Below are positions 1-7,367 of a DNA stretch of 19,272 nt, piece by piece. A model generated the notes under the pieces. That model made no database searches, was not told the DNA's origin, and was given only the letters and a program-made list of their open reading frames with translations. Source of the stretch: an uncultured Cocleimonas sp. (GTDB lineage Bacteria; Pseudomonadota; Gammaproteobacteria; Thiotrichales; Thiotrichaceae); contig CALJIH010000069.1 in assembly GCA_937974135.1 (NCBI GenBank), positions 1 through 19,272 on the forward strand, written 5' to 3'. A program made the translations under genes and the position numbers. Positions within the stretch are counted from its first letter, which is position 1. Each line of letters begins with the position of its first letter.

Positions 1-526
1 TAGCAATCATGGAGGCTACTAATGATTGATTATAAATATTTCCAGAGCTTCGTATGCAAATACGATTCTTCCATTTATCATCTGCAAGAGCTTCGTAGGT
101 TGATAATTCCTCTGGCTTTACCTTATCTTTAACATAAAAAATAGGGCGTGCGCGCAGAGACAGACCATACCAAACGCCTTTAGGGTCTCTAAATGAGGCT
201 GGAATCGCTTTTTCAAGTACTTCAGATTCTGTCACTTGTAATACGCCCGCTTCTTTGGCTTTGTGTAAACGCCCCGCATCAGTGGTAATAAATAAATCAG
301 CTGGACTATTAATGCCTTCTGTCTTTAAGCGTTTTAACAATGGACCTGCTTTGGCGGTTACTAGATTAACTTTAATACCAGTTTCTTTGGTGAAAGTATC
401 CAATAGTGGCTTTATCAATTTTTCTTTTCTGGCTGAGTAAAGATTCACTTCCTCTGCCGCATAAGCTGAAATTGGAGCGAGCAGGGTACTCGCCATAATG
501 GCCATTGTAATACTAAGTCTTTTCAT
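1..526 (-). CDS. Periplasmic Fe(III) ABC transporter binding protein, partial (C-terminus beyond window)
   Basis: Extracellular solute-binding protein of the FbpA/FutA/IdiA ferric-iron family, which would deliver Fe3+ to an inner-membrane ABC permease. The 175 visible codons start at the ATG at 526 (MKRLSITMAIM...) and open with a signal peptide that probably ends at AYA-AEE. Mature residues then read VNLYSARKE, the usual first strand of this family, followed by KETGIKVNLV, SPADLFITTDAG and the hinge-like GVWYGLSLRARPIFY. The gene runs off the left edge, so iron-ligand tyrosines in the C-terminal half cannot be checked. It lies directly downstream of fur on the same strand, with Fur-box-like sequence in the gap, so iron-repressed expression is expected. 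A molybdate or other oxyanion binder is less likely given this context. Confidence 0.88.
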   Translation of the reverse strand, partial: MKRLSITMAIMASTLLAPISAYAAEEVNLYSARKEKLIKPLLDTFTKETGIKVNLVTAKAGPLLKRLKTEGINSPADLFITTDAGRLHKAKEAGVLQVTESEVLEKAIPASFRDPKGVWYGLSLRARPIFYVKDKVKPEELSTYEALADDKWKNRICIRSSGNIYNQSLVASMIA

Positions 527-563
527 CGAGGTTTTATCTCCATAGTGTGTATGAAGAGGATGT

Positions 564-628
564 TATTGCAAATAAGAATGATTAGCAATAACATTTGCAA
601 TAAAAATGAGAATTATTCTTATTTGCAT
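564..628. promoter_or_regulatory. Tandem Fur-box-like operators upstream of the iron-binding protein gene
   Basis: The gap between fur and the Fe(III)-binding protein gene holds AT-rich sequence with the GATAAT-like hexamers of Fur boxes: AATAAGAATGATTAGCAATA at 571-590 and AATGAGAATTATTCTTATTT around 605-624. GCAAATAAGAAT at 568-579 is an exact inverted repeat of ATTCTTATTTGC at 615-626. This would place one or more Fur dimers over the promoter of the gene starting at 526. No experimental site is implied. Confidence 0.75.
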
Positions 629-699
629 CTTTGATGCTTATTTTTATCACACTTGTTAGTGTTTAATATAAGAAATTATGAGTTTGAATTAGCCCATGA

Positions 700-1104
700 T
701 CACTTTTTAAGCGGCTCTGCATAAAGGATAAGAGAGTGATCAATCAATTTATAGCCATATTCATTAGCGATTTCAATCTGCCGCTGTTCGATAATCTCAT
801 CGTGAAATTCGATGATTTTTCCACTCTTTAAATCGACAATATGATCATGATGATCGCCACGATCTAATTCAAAAACAGCTTGTCCACCTTCAAAATTATG
901 TCGGATGACCAGTCCTGCTGTTTCAAACTGAGTAAGGACACGATAGATGGTTGCGAGGCCAACTTTAGAATCTTCTTCGCGAAGTAGTTGGAATATTTCT
1001 TCCGCACTGAAATGTTTTTGAGAAGATGTTTCAAAAATTTTAAGAATTTGAACGCGTGGTTGAGTAACTTTTAATCCCGCTTCTTTTATATCAATTTCAT
1101 CCAT
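700..1104 (-). CDS. fur: Ferric uptake regulator Fur (cysteine-free)
   Basis: Iron-responsive transcriptional repressor, 134 aa, full length. The N-terminal winged helix (about residues 1-80) has KVTQPRVQIL and VGLATIYRVLTQFETAGLV, very close to E. coli Fur. The C-terminal dimerisation and metal domain keeps the His/Asp cluster HHDH at 85-88, Glu99 and His123. The CxxC zinc motif of E. coli Fur is replaced by DLKSGK, and the whole protein has no cysteine; from memory, Pseudomonas aeruginosa Fur is also 134 aa and lacks this motif. The start at 1104 has an AAAGGAATG ribosome site just upstream. It lies upstream of the iron-binding protein gene on the same strand. Zur or PerR are less likely because of the strong Fur-type recognition helix. 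Confidence 0.93.
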   Translation of the reverse strand: MDEIDIKEAGLKVTQPRVQILKIFETSSQKHFSAEEIFQLLREEDSKVGLATIYRVLTQFETAGLVIRHNFEGGQAVFELDRGDHHDHIVDLKSGKIIEFHDEIIEQRQIEIANEYGYKLIDHSLILYAEPLKK

Positions 1105-1168
1105 TGCGCATCATTCCTTTTTCTATTTGAATTAAGATGATACTACATTGTTCGAATGAAAAAACGTC

Positions 1169-1187
1169 AAAAGTAGGGGGGTGTATT
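1169..1187 (+). repeat. Dispersed G-run repeat, copy 1
   Basis: AAAAGTAGGGGGGTGTATT, a one- or two-base variant of the repeat whose core is AAAAGTGGGGGGTGTCTTTT. It lies between the stop of the rhodanese/MBL gene (1234) and the start of fur (1104), antisense to both. It sits between short inverted arms TCGAAT (1152-1157) and ATTCGA (1185-1190). Confidence 0.7.
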
Positions 1188-1233
1188 CGACATGCTCAAC
1201 AGAACTGTCTTTTTTGTTTTAAAATATAAGTAT

Positions 1234-2580
1234 TTATTCAAATTCCATACTACGAAAGATTCTGCCTGCATTCTGTAAAGCAAGTTCATGGAAAGTATCC
1301 AAATGTGAAAACATCGATTGATCAATTTTATAGGCATCTAATTCGGTACCGCCATCGTCCAAAACTTCGCCAACCTTTTCGCGCATATACACTAAGTAAT
1401 CTTTGGTATATTTTCTGACTTCCTTAATATTGGTGGGTGAGCCATGTCCGGGGATGATGATCTCTGCATTGAGTGCTTCAATCTTGTCCCAACTCTCAAC
1501 CCAGCCTGCGGTATCGGTATCTTCAAAAATTGGCATGAGTCGCTCGTGAAATGCCATATCGCCTGTGATGAGTAATTTTTGTTTGGGGAGCCACATGGAT
1601 ATATCACCTGGGCTGTGTCCTGGACCAAAGTGAATAATTTCAAAACGTTCGCCCCCCATTTCAATCACCAACTTATCTTTAAATGTTTTATCGGGATATA
1701 CCAATTTAGTCCATTGCGCTTTGTCTCGGCGGCCTAATTGCATTCGTTCTAGTATTTCTTCGCCGTAAGTTTGCATTTCCTCAAGTGCATCTTCATGCGC
1801 GATCACTTGTGCACCTTGCTCTTGCCAGTAGTTTGAGCCAAGCATCGCGTGACCTTGTGCATTTTCAAGCACTACGTACTTTACGGGTTGATCGGTGAGT
1901 TGTTTGATTTCATGGTGCAGGGCTTTGGCTAATAAATAATTATTACCCGCATTAAAAACCATCACTCCTTCATCGGTAATGATGAAAGATAGGTTATTGT
2001 TATGTCCTGAATTGATATAAGTTCCCGGACCTGTAATACCGATTGCAGAATAGACATTATTCGTAACTTTTACGGGTAGGGCATACAACAAAGAGTCAGG
2101 TGCTTTATTGACCTCTTTTACTGGTAACTTGAGTTCGTGCCACTTTTGAAATCCATCGGCGTAATTCTTAACATTGGTGTACCCCATTTCCATGAGTGTT
2201 TTTGTCGCAAGCGGACTGCGTTGATTGGTGCCACAATAAACAACAATCGGGGTGTCTTTGCTTTTTACGTGTGCTCCTATATCAAATTCTAACCAACTGC
2301 GCGTAATATTGACGGACTCATCGGCATCGATGTAGGCGCCGATGAATTCGATTTCATTGGCCTCCCTTACATCGATCATTTCTATTTTCGGATTTTCTTT
2401 TAAGAGTTTTTGTAGCTCTATAGTATCAATATTAGTAATGGTTTTATTCGCTTCAACAATGGCTTGCTCGCCAGGGTTTGATTTTTTTTCAGGTGTATCG
2501 GCGTACGAAGTATTGAAAAAAAATAACAGCAACACAAAGCATTGAAGCACAGAAAAATTACGATTAACGAGTCTCAACAT
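1234..2580 (-). CDS. Exported rhodanese / metallo-beta-lactamase-fold fusion protein
   Basis: A 448-aa protein with an N-terminal signal peptide or anchor (hydrophobic residues 10-25), so it likely acts in the periplasm. Residues about 48-155 form a rhodanese domain with the active-site loop CGTNQRS (Cys116), which could carry a persulfide. Residues about 165-440 are a metallo-beta-lactamase fold: GPGHSPGD at 319-326 (His322), GDM at 340-342 (Asp341) and GHG at 378-380 (His379) keep late metal ligands. The first motif, normally HxHxDH, reads ENAQGH at 239-244, so two His and the Asp are lost. The nearest families are periplasmic SoxH-like or quinoprotein-associated hydrolases, suggesting sulfur or thiol handling, but the substrate is unknown. 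GGAG precedes the ATG. It follows the sulfatase gene by 49 bp on the same strand. Confidence 0.85.
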   Translation of the reverse strand: MLRLVNRNFSVLQCFVLLLFFFNTSYADTPEKKSNPGEQAIVEANKTITNIDTIELQKLLKENPKIEMIDVREANEIEFIGAYIDADESVNITRSWLEFDIGAHVKSKDTPIVVYCGTNQRSPLATKTLMEMGYTNVKNYADGFQKWHELKLPVKEVNKAPDSLLYALPVKVTNNVYSAIGITGPGTYINSGHNNNLSFIITDEGVMVFNAGNNYLLAKALHHEIKQLTDQPVKYVVLENAQGHAMLGSNYWQEQGAQVIAHEDALEEMQTYGEEILERMQLGRRDKAQWTKLVYPDKTFKDKLVIEMGGERFEIIHFGPGHSPGDISMWLPKQKLLITGDMAFHERLMPIFEDTDTAGWVESWDKIEALNAEIIIPGHGSPTNIKEVRKYTKDYLVYMREKVGEVLDDGGTELDAYKIDQSMFSHLDTFHELALQNAGRIFRSMEFE

Positions 2581-2629
2581 ATCAATACTCCACGTGTTTT
2601 TGCTATATCTTCTATGGGGTTGGAAATAC

Positions 2630-4177
2630 TTATTCTATATTCCCAGTCTGTTCTAGCAATGTTTCAGCCAAATTCGCAACGGCAATATTCTGTTGTTCGG
2701 ATGATTTGCTAGGGCTTTGATTATTCCAGATAAAGTAATCCGAATCTCTATCCTCATAGGCTAGTGCTTGGTAGATTTTTGGCATGCTCGGAATGTGGTC
2801 ACCATAGAAGCATAGGGTCGTTGGCGTTTGAGATTCTCGATATGCTGAAGTTAATTGTTGAATCATGCGATCTGCATTTTTCAAGTGTCTTAAATACACG
2901 GTTAAGTCGTTAGAATCTTCAAGCGGTGCTTTTGAATAAAACTGTTGTTGTTCATCCGGTGTGGTTTTCTCAAGGTGTAATGGTCCGTGATTTTCCATAG
3001 TAATCGCAAATACAAACAATGGTCTGTCATTATAATTTTGAGTGATTTCTAGTATTTTATCGGTGACAGCTTGATCGGAAATATACGGACCAAATGTATT
3101 TTTTTCATCAAAGCTTTGGATATCAATAAATTCATCAAAACCCATTTGAGGAAAAATACGATCACGCCCAAAAAACGAAGCAGGATGGGGATGGATACAG
3201 ACGCAATGATAGCCCTGTGATTGCAAGAGCTTGGCTAAGGATACGACTGGCATTTTTTGTAAGAATTGATACGGGTAATAGCGATATAAACCCATGTCTT
3301 CGTATTTAAGCCCCGTCAAAAATGAAAATTCGGTTCGCATGGTATTTGCCCCCCAAGCGGGTACATCTAGCTTTCCGAATTGCATCGATTCTTCTAAACA
3401 ATCGTCATAGTTTTCCAATACATTCGTGTTGATTGATTCATGCATGCGACGTGCATCGAAGAAAGATTCGCTTTGAATCACTGTGATATTATTTAGTTTT
3501 CCATGTGAAAAGTGGGGGGGTGTCTTTTTACTTGAATTTTCTTCAACTTTTATCGCGAAAGGAGAATCATCTAATACTCTTTTAATCTTACGTTTATGTT
3601 TTGAATCGCTTGCTTGAACAGCATAGGCAAATACAGAATTCAGTAATCCATATTGTTGATTATCGATTTCAGGTTCTTCACTGAGTTCAAACGCTAAAGC
3701 ATAGTTTTTTGCGAGTATGAAACAAATAAAACAAACTGCGAGTGTTGTAACTATTCTAATTGGAGTAAATGCCATTGCAGGTTCAAGAATCAACACAATT
3801 GCTATCAACGCTATGATTAACAAAGGCATGATGATCACAGGCATCAAGCCTAAAAAAGGAAAATATAATCTCGGATGCTTGAATGCTTGGGAGAACATGG
3901 CAATATCTGAATAAACCAATGGTTCGCGCAGTGCGCGGTATTTTGCGTTACTCACACCACTTAAAATAATCAGAAAAATACTAACCGCTAGCGCTGCAAA
4001 GATTGGTCGTTGCACTATCAAGGTAACAGCCAAAAACATCATCGTTACAAGCAGTGATTGTAATTTTATCGATTTGGAAGATGATTTAGCAGGAAACGGT
4101 TTTAGATATCGCTCAGGCAAAAATGAAAAAACAACCGTTAATTCAAGTATGAATATAAAGAGAAAAACCTTAAGCAT
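2630..4177 (-). CDS. LTA-synthase-like membrane sulfatase / phosphoglycerol or phosphoethanolamine transferase family protein
   Basis: A 515-aa protein of the alkaline-phosphatase superfamily (LtaS/MdoB-like). The N-terminal half has several hydrophobic segments (about 2-20, 40-75, 105-132, 137-163). The extracytoplasmic catalytic domain starts near residue 230 with VIQSESFFD (Glu237, expected metal ligand), then GANTMRTEFSFLTG with Thr279 in the position of the LtaS nucleophile, TMENHGP (394-400) and YGDHIP (Asp460, His461). In this family the enzyme transfers a phospho-alcohol or hydrolyses a sulfate or phosphate ester on a surface glycan. The start lies 2 nt after the dehydrogenase stop, so it is the last gene of the kpsS operon. 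Residues around 217-225 in the linker are encoded by a copy of the dispersed G-run repeat. The actual substrate is not known. Confidence 0.87.
   Translation of the reverse strand: MLKVFLFIFILELTVVFSFLPERYLKPFPAKSSSKSIKLQSLLVTMMFLAVTLIVQRPIFAALAVSIFLIILSGVSNAKYRALREPLVYSDIAMFSQAFKHPRLYFPFLGLMPVIIMPLLIIALIAIVLILEPAMAFTPIRIVTTLAVCFICFILAKNYALAFELSEEPEIDNQQYGLLNSVFAYAVQASDSKHKRKIKRVLDDSPFAIKVEENSSKKTPPHFSHGKLNNITVIQSESFFDARRMHESINTNVLENYDDCLEESMQFGKLDVPAWGANTMRTEFSFLTGLKYEDMGLYRYYPYQFLQKMPVVSLAKLLQSQGYHCVCIHPHPASFFGRDRIFPQMGFDEFIDIQSFDEKNTFGPYISDQAVTDKILEITQNYNDRPLFVFAITMENHGPLHLEKTTPDEQQQFYSKAPLEDSNDLTVYLRHLKNADRMIQQLTSAYRESQTPTTLCFYGDHIPSMPKIYQALAYEDRDSDYFIWNNQSPSKSSEQQNIAVANLAETLLEQTGNIE
3508..3529 (+). 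repeat. Dispersed G-run repeat, copy 2, inside the sulfatase gene
   Basis: AAAAGTGGGGGGGTGTCTTT followed by TT, with seven G's. It lies within the coding region of the membrane sulfatase, antisense to the gene. Read in the gene's frame it supplies about eight codons (roughly KKTPPHFS, residues 217-224) in the linker between the membrane and catalytic domains. The frame is kept. Confidence 0.75.
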
Positions 4178-4179
4178 GA

Positions 4180-4971
4180 TTAAGACTTTAAGTGTTTGTT
4201 CGCTGTATCAGGATTATAAAGCTTGCCCATAATCCAATCAGCAATTCCTGCAGGTGCTGCACTTAAAAACCACACGCCAAAATTAAGAGGAAACGGGAAA
4301 CTGATGCTGGCTTTATTTTTCTCTATACCTTTAACGATAATGTCAGCCGCTTTTTCAGCGGAAATCATAAAGGGTTTATCTGCTTTAAATGAATCACTTA
4401 GCGCCGATTTCACGAAACCAGGGTACACCATATTCACTTTAATATTATCGTGCTTTAACCAGCCACGTAAGGCTTCGCCATAACCTTTAACACCGGCTTT
4501 ACTGGCGCAATAAGCGGGAGTGACAGCCATGCCATAAAAAGCCGCGAGTGAACTGTTGATAACAATTTGTCCCGATTTGCGTTTTTGCATACTGGAAATT
4601 AAAGGATTTAAACTGGCCACAACGCCATATAAATTGGTATCTATAACGTGACTGATCTCTTCCCAAGATTCAGCTTTACCATTTTCACCAATGCTATTGG
4701 TTACACCCGCATTACAAATAATCATATCAATAGGATATTCTTCATCGATTTCATTAATCAAATGCTGCAATTCAGGGATCTCTTTTACATCAGCGGCATG
4801 GGTAAACACTTCAGCGCTTAAACTTTCACATTGCTTGGCGACATTATTTAATTTGTCGGTATTTCTGGCGAGTAACAGCAATCGAGTGTTTTGATTTGCT
4901 AACCTTATGGCTAAAGCTTCACCTATACCACTGCTGGCGCCTGTGATTAGAATGTTTTGTCTGTCATTCAT
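4180..4971 (-). CDS. Short-chain dehydrogenase/reductase (SDR family, Rossmann fold)
   Basis: A 263-aa classical SDR oxidoreductase. Visible motifs are the cofactor loop TGASSGIG (10-17), CNAG (86-89) in place of NNAG, the catalytic serine region INSSLAAF (Ser140/141) and YCASK (Tyr154, Lys158). Arg residues after strand 2 (LLLARN) fit NADP(H). The C-terminal tail has a hydrophobic stretch (about 224-250) that could dock on the membrane. It starts 2 nt after the kpsS stop and ends 2 nt before the sulfatase start, so it is certainly cotranscribed with them and probably works on a lipid or sugar intermediate of the same surface polymer. The exact substrate cannot be read from the sequence. Confidence 0.9.
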   Translation of the reverse strand: MNDRQNILITGASSGIGEALAIRLANQNTRLLLLARNTDKLNNVAKQCESLSAEVFTHAADVKEIPELQHLINEIDEEYPIDMIICNAGVTNSIGENGKAESWEEISHVIDTNLYGVVASLNPLISSMQKRKSGQIVINSSLAAFYGMAVTPAYCASKAGVKGYGEALRGWLKHDNIKVNMVYPGFVKSALSDSFKADKPFMISAEKAADIIVKGIEKNKASISFPFPLNFGVWFLSAAPAGIADWIMGKLYNPDTANKHLKS

Positions 4972-4973
4972 GA

Positions 4974-6245
4974 TTAGCCTTTTTCATTAGGATTATTTAA
5001 CAATCTCGGGATGCTAGCCGAAACAGCCATTTCGATTCCTTTTTTATTATAGAAACTCCCATTAATTTGGGTGCGTTTAATATAGCATTGTCGAAACGCT
5101 GCGAATAATTCTTTATTTGGAGCACATTGCCCCTCTTCAGCAGCGTGCCAAAAATTATCCAATGAACCTTGAAAGGTTAATCCTTCAATATTGTATATTG
5201 CAGAGCCTAAAGCGATCACTGGACAATCCAACGCCAATGCAGATGTGCCGACTGTGCTATTCACCAATACAGTACCGAGACAATGTTTGAGGAGTTTGTT
5301 TAAATCACCTGCTTCAAGGTAAATGACACGATCTTCCGAGATATTTAGCTCAGCTGATTTTTGTTTGATGAGTTTATGGTAATTGATAAACCATGGATCG
5401 AGGGGGTGCAGTTTAATCACTAATTTAGTGTTATTAGAGGAATTTTTTGCAAACGAAACCACTGTCGTTTCAATGACTTCTGTTAAGTTTTTAAACGATG
5501 AATGCAAACGTATTTGTGAATCTGCATTGAGTTGTAAAGGTAATAAATAAAACGCGGTTTCGTTTTTGATCAGTTTGTTTATTTGCTGATTAGAACGATC
5601 GTTATAAAAAGCATAGACCAATGGAATACGCCTGATAAATCCCCAATATTCAGCTAAAGGGCTGTCTGGTCGGTGTGTTTTATAATGTGGGAATTTAAAT
5701 TTGAAGGCAGTTTTAGCGAGATGGTATCGAATATCATGCCATGCACGAATTAATAAATTTCCACCTGTGGGTTGGCTCTCATCTTGCCAGTTTTGATCAT
5801 TACCTTTTTGCAAAAACCAATCAGCTTTATTGTTTGATTCTTTGTAAATATGCGAAAACGCGTTAACACCACCCGAGTCTAGTGTCACCCAATTTGGTCT
5901 AAAATAGCCTTCTTCATAAACATGAATATTGAGATCACGTTCTTTAGCTAATGCAATCGCAGCTTCATGTATAGGGCGGGTATCGCCAAATAATGCAATA
6001 TCAGTAATTTGGTATTGATTGAAAATATTTAGATAGAACTTCGGTAATCCCAACAGATTGCTAGGATAATTGAAGTAGTTTTTGCTGCGTTGAAAATATT
6101 CACCCGAAAATAAATCACCACCACAGAAATTGATTTTTAAACACTGTTGGTGGTTGGCAATTAACGCTTTTTCTAGTTCATTAAAGAAAGGGCTAGCAAC
6201 GCCTTGGAGTAATAAAAAAGACTTTTGAGAGGTATTTTTAGGCAT
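4974..6245 (-). CDS. kpsS: Capsular polysaccharide biosynthesis protein KpsS (beta-Kdo transferase family)
   Basis: A 423-aa cytoplasmic protein close to E. coli KpsS over its length: LLLQGVASPFFNEL near the N-terminus, INFCGGDLFSG, ALFGDTRPIHEAA, VYEEGYFRPNWVTLDSGG, LPLQLNADSQIRLHSSF, KLHPLDP, LVNSTVGTSAL and LTFQGSLDNFW. KpsS builds the Kdo linker on a lipid acceptor for group 2-type capsules. The ATG at 6245 is preferred. An in-frame GTG at 6263 lies inside the dispersed repeat and would add six repeat-encoded residues (GGCLF) not seen in the family. A G-run in that repeat, about 9 nt upstream of the ATG, may serve as a ribosome site. First gene of a three-gene operon with the dehydrogenase and sulfatase. 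The partner KpsC and export genes are not in this window. Confidence 0.9.
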   Translation of the reverse strand: MPKNTSQKSFLLLQGVASPFFNELEKALIANHQQCLKINFCGGDLFSGEYFQRSKNYFNYPSNLLGLPKFYLNIFNQYQITDIALFGDTRPIHEAAIALAKERDLNIHVYEEGYFRPNWVTLDSGGVNAFSHIYKESNNKADWFLQKGNDQNWQDESQPTGGNLLIRAWHDIRYHLAKTAFKFKFPHYKTHRPDSPLAEYWGFIRRIPLVYAFYNDRSNQQINKLIKNETAFYLLPLQLNADSQIRLHSSFKNLTEVIETTVVSFAKNSSNNTKLVIKLHPLDPWFINYHKLIKQKSAELNISEDRVIYLEAGDLNKLLKHCLGTVLVNSTVGTSALALDCPVIALGSAIYNIEGLTFQGSLDNFWHAAEEGQCAPNKELFAAFRQCYIKRTQINGSFYNKKGIEMAVSASIPRLLNNPNEKG

Positions 6246-6268
6246 AAAAAGACACCCCCCCACTTTTT
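6246..6268 (-). repeat. Dispersed G-run repeat, copy 3, abutting the kpsS start codon
   Basis: On the minus strand AAAAAGTGGGGGGGTGTCTT plus TTT runs directly into the kpsS ATG. Its G-run is about 9 nt before the start and could act as an unusual Shine-Dalgarno sequence. Confidence 0.75.
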
Positions 6269-6379
6269 ACGGGTTTTGAAAACATTTCGCTCGTAAGGTA
6301 ATTGCCACTACAATGCAACAGTTTCTCGCTTTGTTCGGCTGGCACTTTTAATAAAACTTGTGAAATAATAAAACAGTAT

Positions 6380-6775
6380 TCAAGTGCGTTTATGATCTTT
6401 ACCTATCAACTCAATTTGGTAACCATCAGGATCTTCTAAAAACGCAATAATCGTTGAGCCAGCATTCATTGGCCCAGCATCACGTATCACTTTTCCACCT
6501 GTCTGTTTCATGGTGTCACAAGCCTTATAAACATCATCAACTTCAATGGCTATGTGTCCGTAGGCAGTTCCTAAATCGTAGCTCTCTACCCCCCAATTAT
6601 GGGTCAGCTCAAGCACAGTATTTTCCTCTTCATTACCATAACCCATGAACGCAAGGGTGAATTCGCCATCCGGATAATCTTTTCGACGCAGTTCAGTCAT
6701 GCCAAGTACATCTGAATAAAATGCGATTGATTTATCTAAGTCGCCAACGCGCAGCATAGTGTGGAGCATTCTCAT
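6380..6775 (-). CDS. gloA: Lactoylglutathione lyase (glyoxalase I)
   Basis: A 131-aa cytosolic metalloenzyme that isomerises the methylglyoxal-glutathione hemithioacetal to S-lactoylglutathione. It aligns almost end to end with E. coli GloA (MRxLHTMLRVGDL, LGMTELR, NWGVESYDLGTAYGHIA, FLEDPDGYQIELI). The four metal ligands are in place: His5, Glu56, His74 and Glu122. The short form without the eukaryotic insertions suggests the Ni2+-type enzyme. It stands 134 bp upstream of kpsS on the same strand and is probably its own transcription unit. Confidence 0.97.
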   Translation of the reverse strand: MRMLHTMLRVGDLDKSIAFYSDVLGMTELRRKDYPDGEFTLAFMGYGNEEENTVLELTHNWGVESYDLGTAYGHIAIEVDDVYKACDTMKQTGGKVIRDAGPMNAGSTIIAFLEDPDGYQIELIGKDHKRT

Positions 6776-6889
6776 AGTGGAGCCTGTGTTTTTGAGATTT
6801 ATTAAACAAGAATTTTAGCGCATTTTATAAAGAATTACTGCTGCTGAAATTCGTTTAAGTCCTTATATAATTTAAATGAAAATCCCTAA

Positions 6890-6930
6890 TGGTATATATT
6901 TGGTATATTTAATGGTACATACTTGTATCA
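6890..6930 (+). promoter_or_regulatory. Phased TGGTAYAT operator array upstream of amt
   Basis: TGGTATAT at 6890-6897, TGGTATAT at 6901-6908, TGGTACAT at 6913-6920 and a weaker TTGTATCA at 6923-6930. Start-to-start steps are 11, 12 and 10 bp, so the half-sites lie on one helix face. The same octamer occurs before the GntR gene and, inverted, before glnT and amt, which points to the GntR/FCD protein encoded at 11598-12287. Confidence 0.6.
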
Positions 6931-7058
6931 AAATAGAAATAAATTTATGTTTTAAACAAGGGATAATCTGTTAAATATAAAATAAAAATTAATTAATAAT
7001 TTTTTGAGCGTATAAACCTTTAATATTTATACAAATGCTATCCATAAAAAGACCAAAA

Positions 7059-7066
7059 GTGTACCA
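7059..7066 (-). promoter_or_regulatory. GntR-type half-site 32 bp before the amt promoter block
   Basis: GTGTACCA on the plus strand, the inverse of TGGTACAC. Its offset to the shared ATTGGC block (7091) is 32 bp, identical to ATATACCA before glnT (12477 to 12509). A degenerate AAAGACCA lies 11 bp further upstream, where the glnT side has TTATACCA. Confidence 0.55.
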
Positions 7067-7090
7067 TTTAAAAGCTAATATTGAAAATTA

Positions 7091-7136
7091 ATTGGCACCT
7101 AGGAAATATTTATACTATATAAAGTTACGAGCATTT
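7091..7136 (+). promoter_or_regulatory. Probable amt promoter, block shared with glnT
   Basis: ATTGGC at 7091, TTTATACTATATA around 7109-7121 and TACGAGCATT at 7127-7136 match the block at 12509-12554 before glnT with the same internal spacing of 20 bp from ATTGGC to TATACTATAT. TATACT or TATATA is a plausible -10 element. No good -35 is visible at 17 bp, so activator dependence is likely. A -24/-12 sigma-54 match fails at the -12 GC. Confidence 0.6.
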
Positions 7137-7267
7137 AATTTTGCGGTTTAACACTGCACGAAATAAAAGTTCTAACCTTTTAAATACGCTTAATTTTTTT
7201 GGTTCATTAGTGTTTGAGGTTCTTGGGTTAGATAAACATATATTTAGCTTATCCAACGTAATGTAAG

Positions 7268-7342
7268 CCGCATATTTAAAGCGGTATTTTAAGAAGAGTA
7301 ACAATTCGTTGATTTATGGATTCGTGAATTGTTGTATTTTTT
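7268..7342 (+). promoter_or_regulatory. Two hairpins in the amt leader, the second terminator-like
   Basis: CCGC (7268-7271) pairs with GCGG (7281-7284). AACAATTC (7300-7307) pairs exactly with GAATTGTT (7326-7333), followed by TATTTTTTATA. The second hairpin ends about 8 nt before the AAGGAGG ribosome site of amt and could act as an attenuator or mask translation. No known riboswitch class was recognised. Confidence 0.4.
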
Positions 7343-7367
7343 ATAAATCAAGGAGGAGATGTAGCGC

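Larger units (their letters stand above)
6776..7367 (+). other. 592-bp gene-free region between gloA and amt
   Basis: Very AT-rich intergenic region between divergent genes, with no credible ORF. It contains the gloA upstream sequence, an array of phased GntR-type half-sites (6890-6930), an opposite-strand half-site (7059-7066), a block shared with the glnT promoter (7091-7136), and a leader of about 240 nt with two hairpins before amt. The individual elements are listed separately. Confidence 0.8.

Noticed and set aside
1392..1664. 90-codon minus-strand ORF within the rhodanese/MBL gene
   Set aside because: It is an out-of-frame shadow of a gene with clear domain motifs.
6246..6263. GTG start at 6263 for kpsS
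   Set aside because: The six added residues come from the dispersed repeat, and KpsS homology begins after the ATG at 6245.
7091..7110. Sigma-54 promoter before amt (TTGGCAC)
   Set aside because: The -24-like TTGGCAC is present, but no GC occurs at the -12 position with 10-bp spacing, and the matching glnT block fails in the same way.
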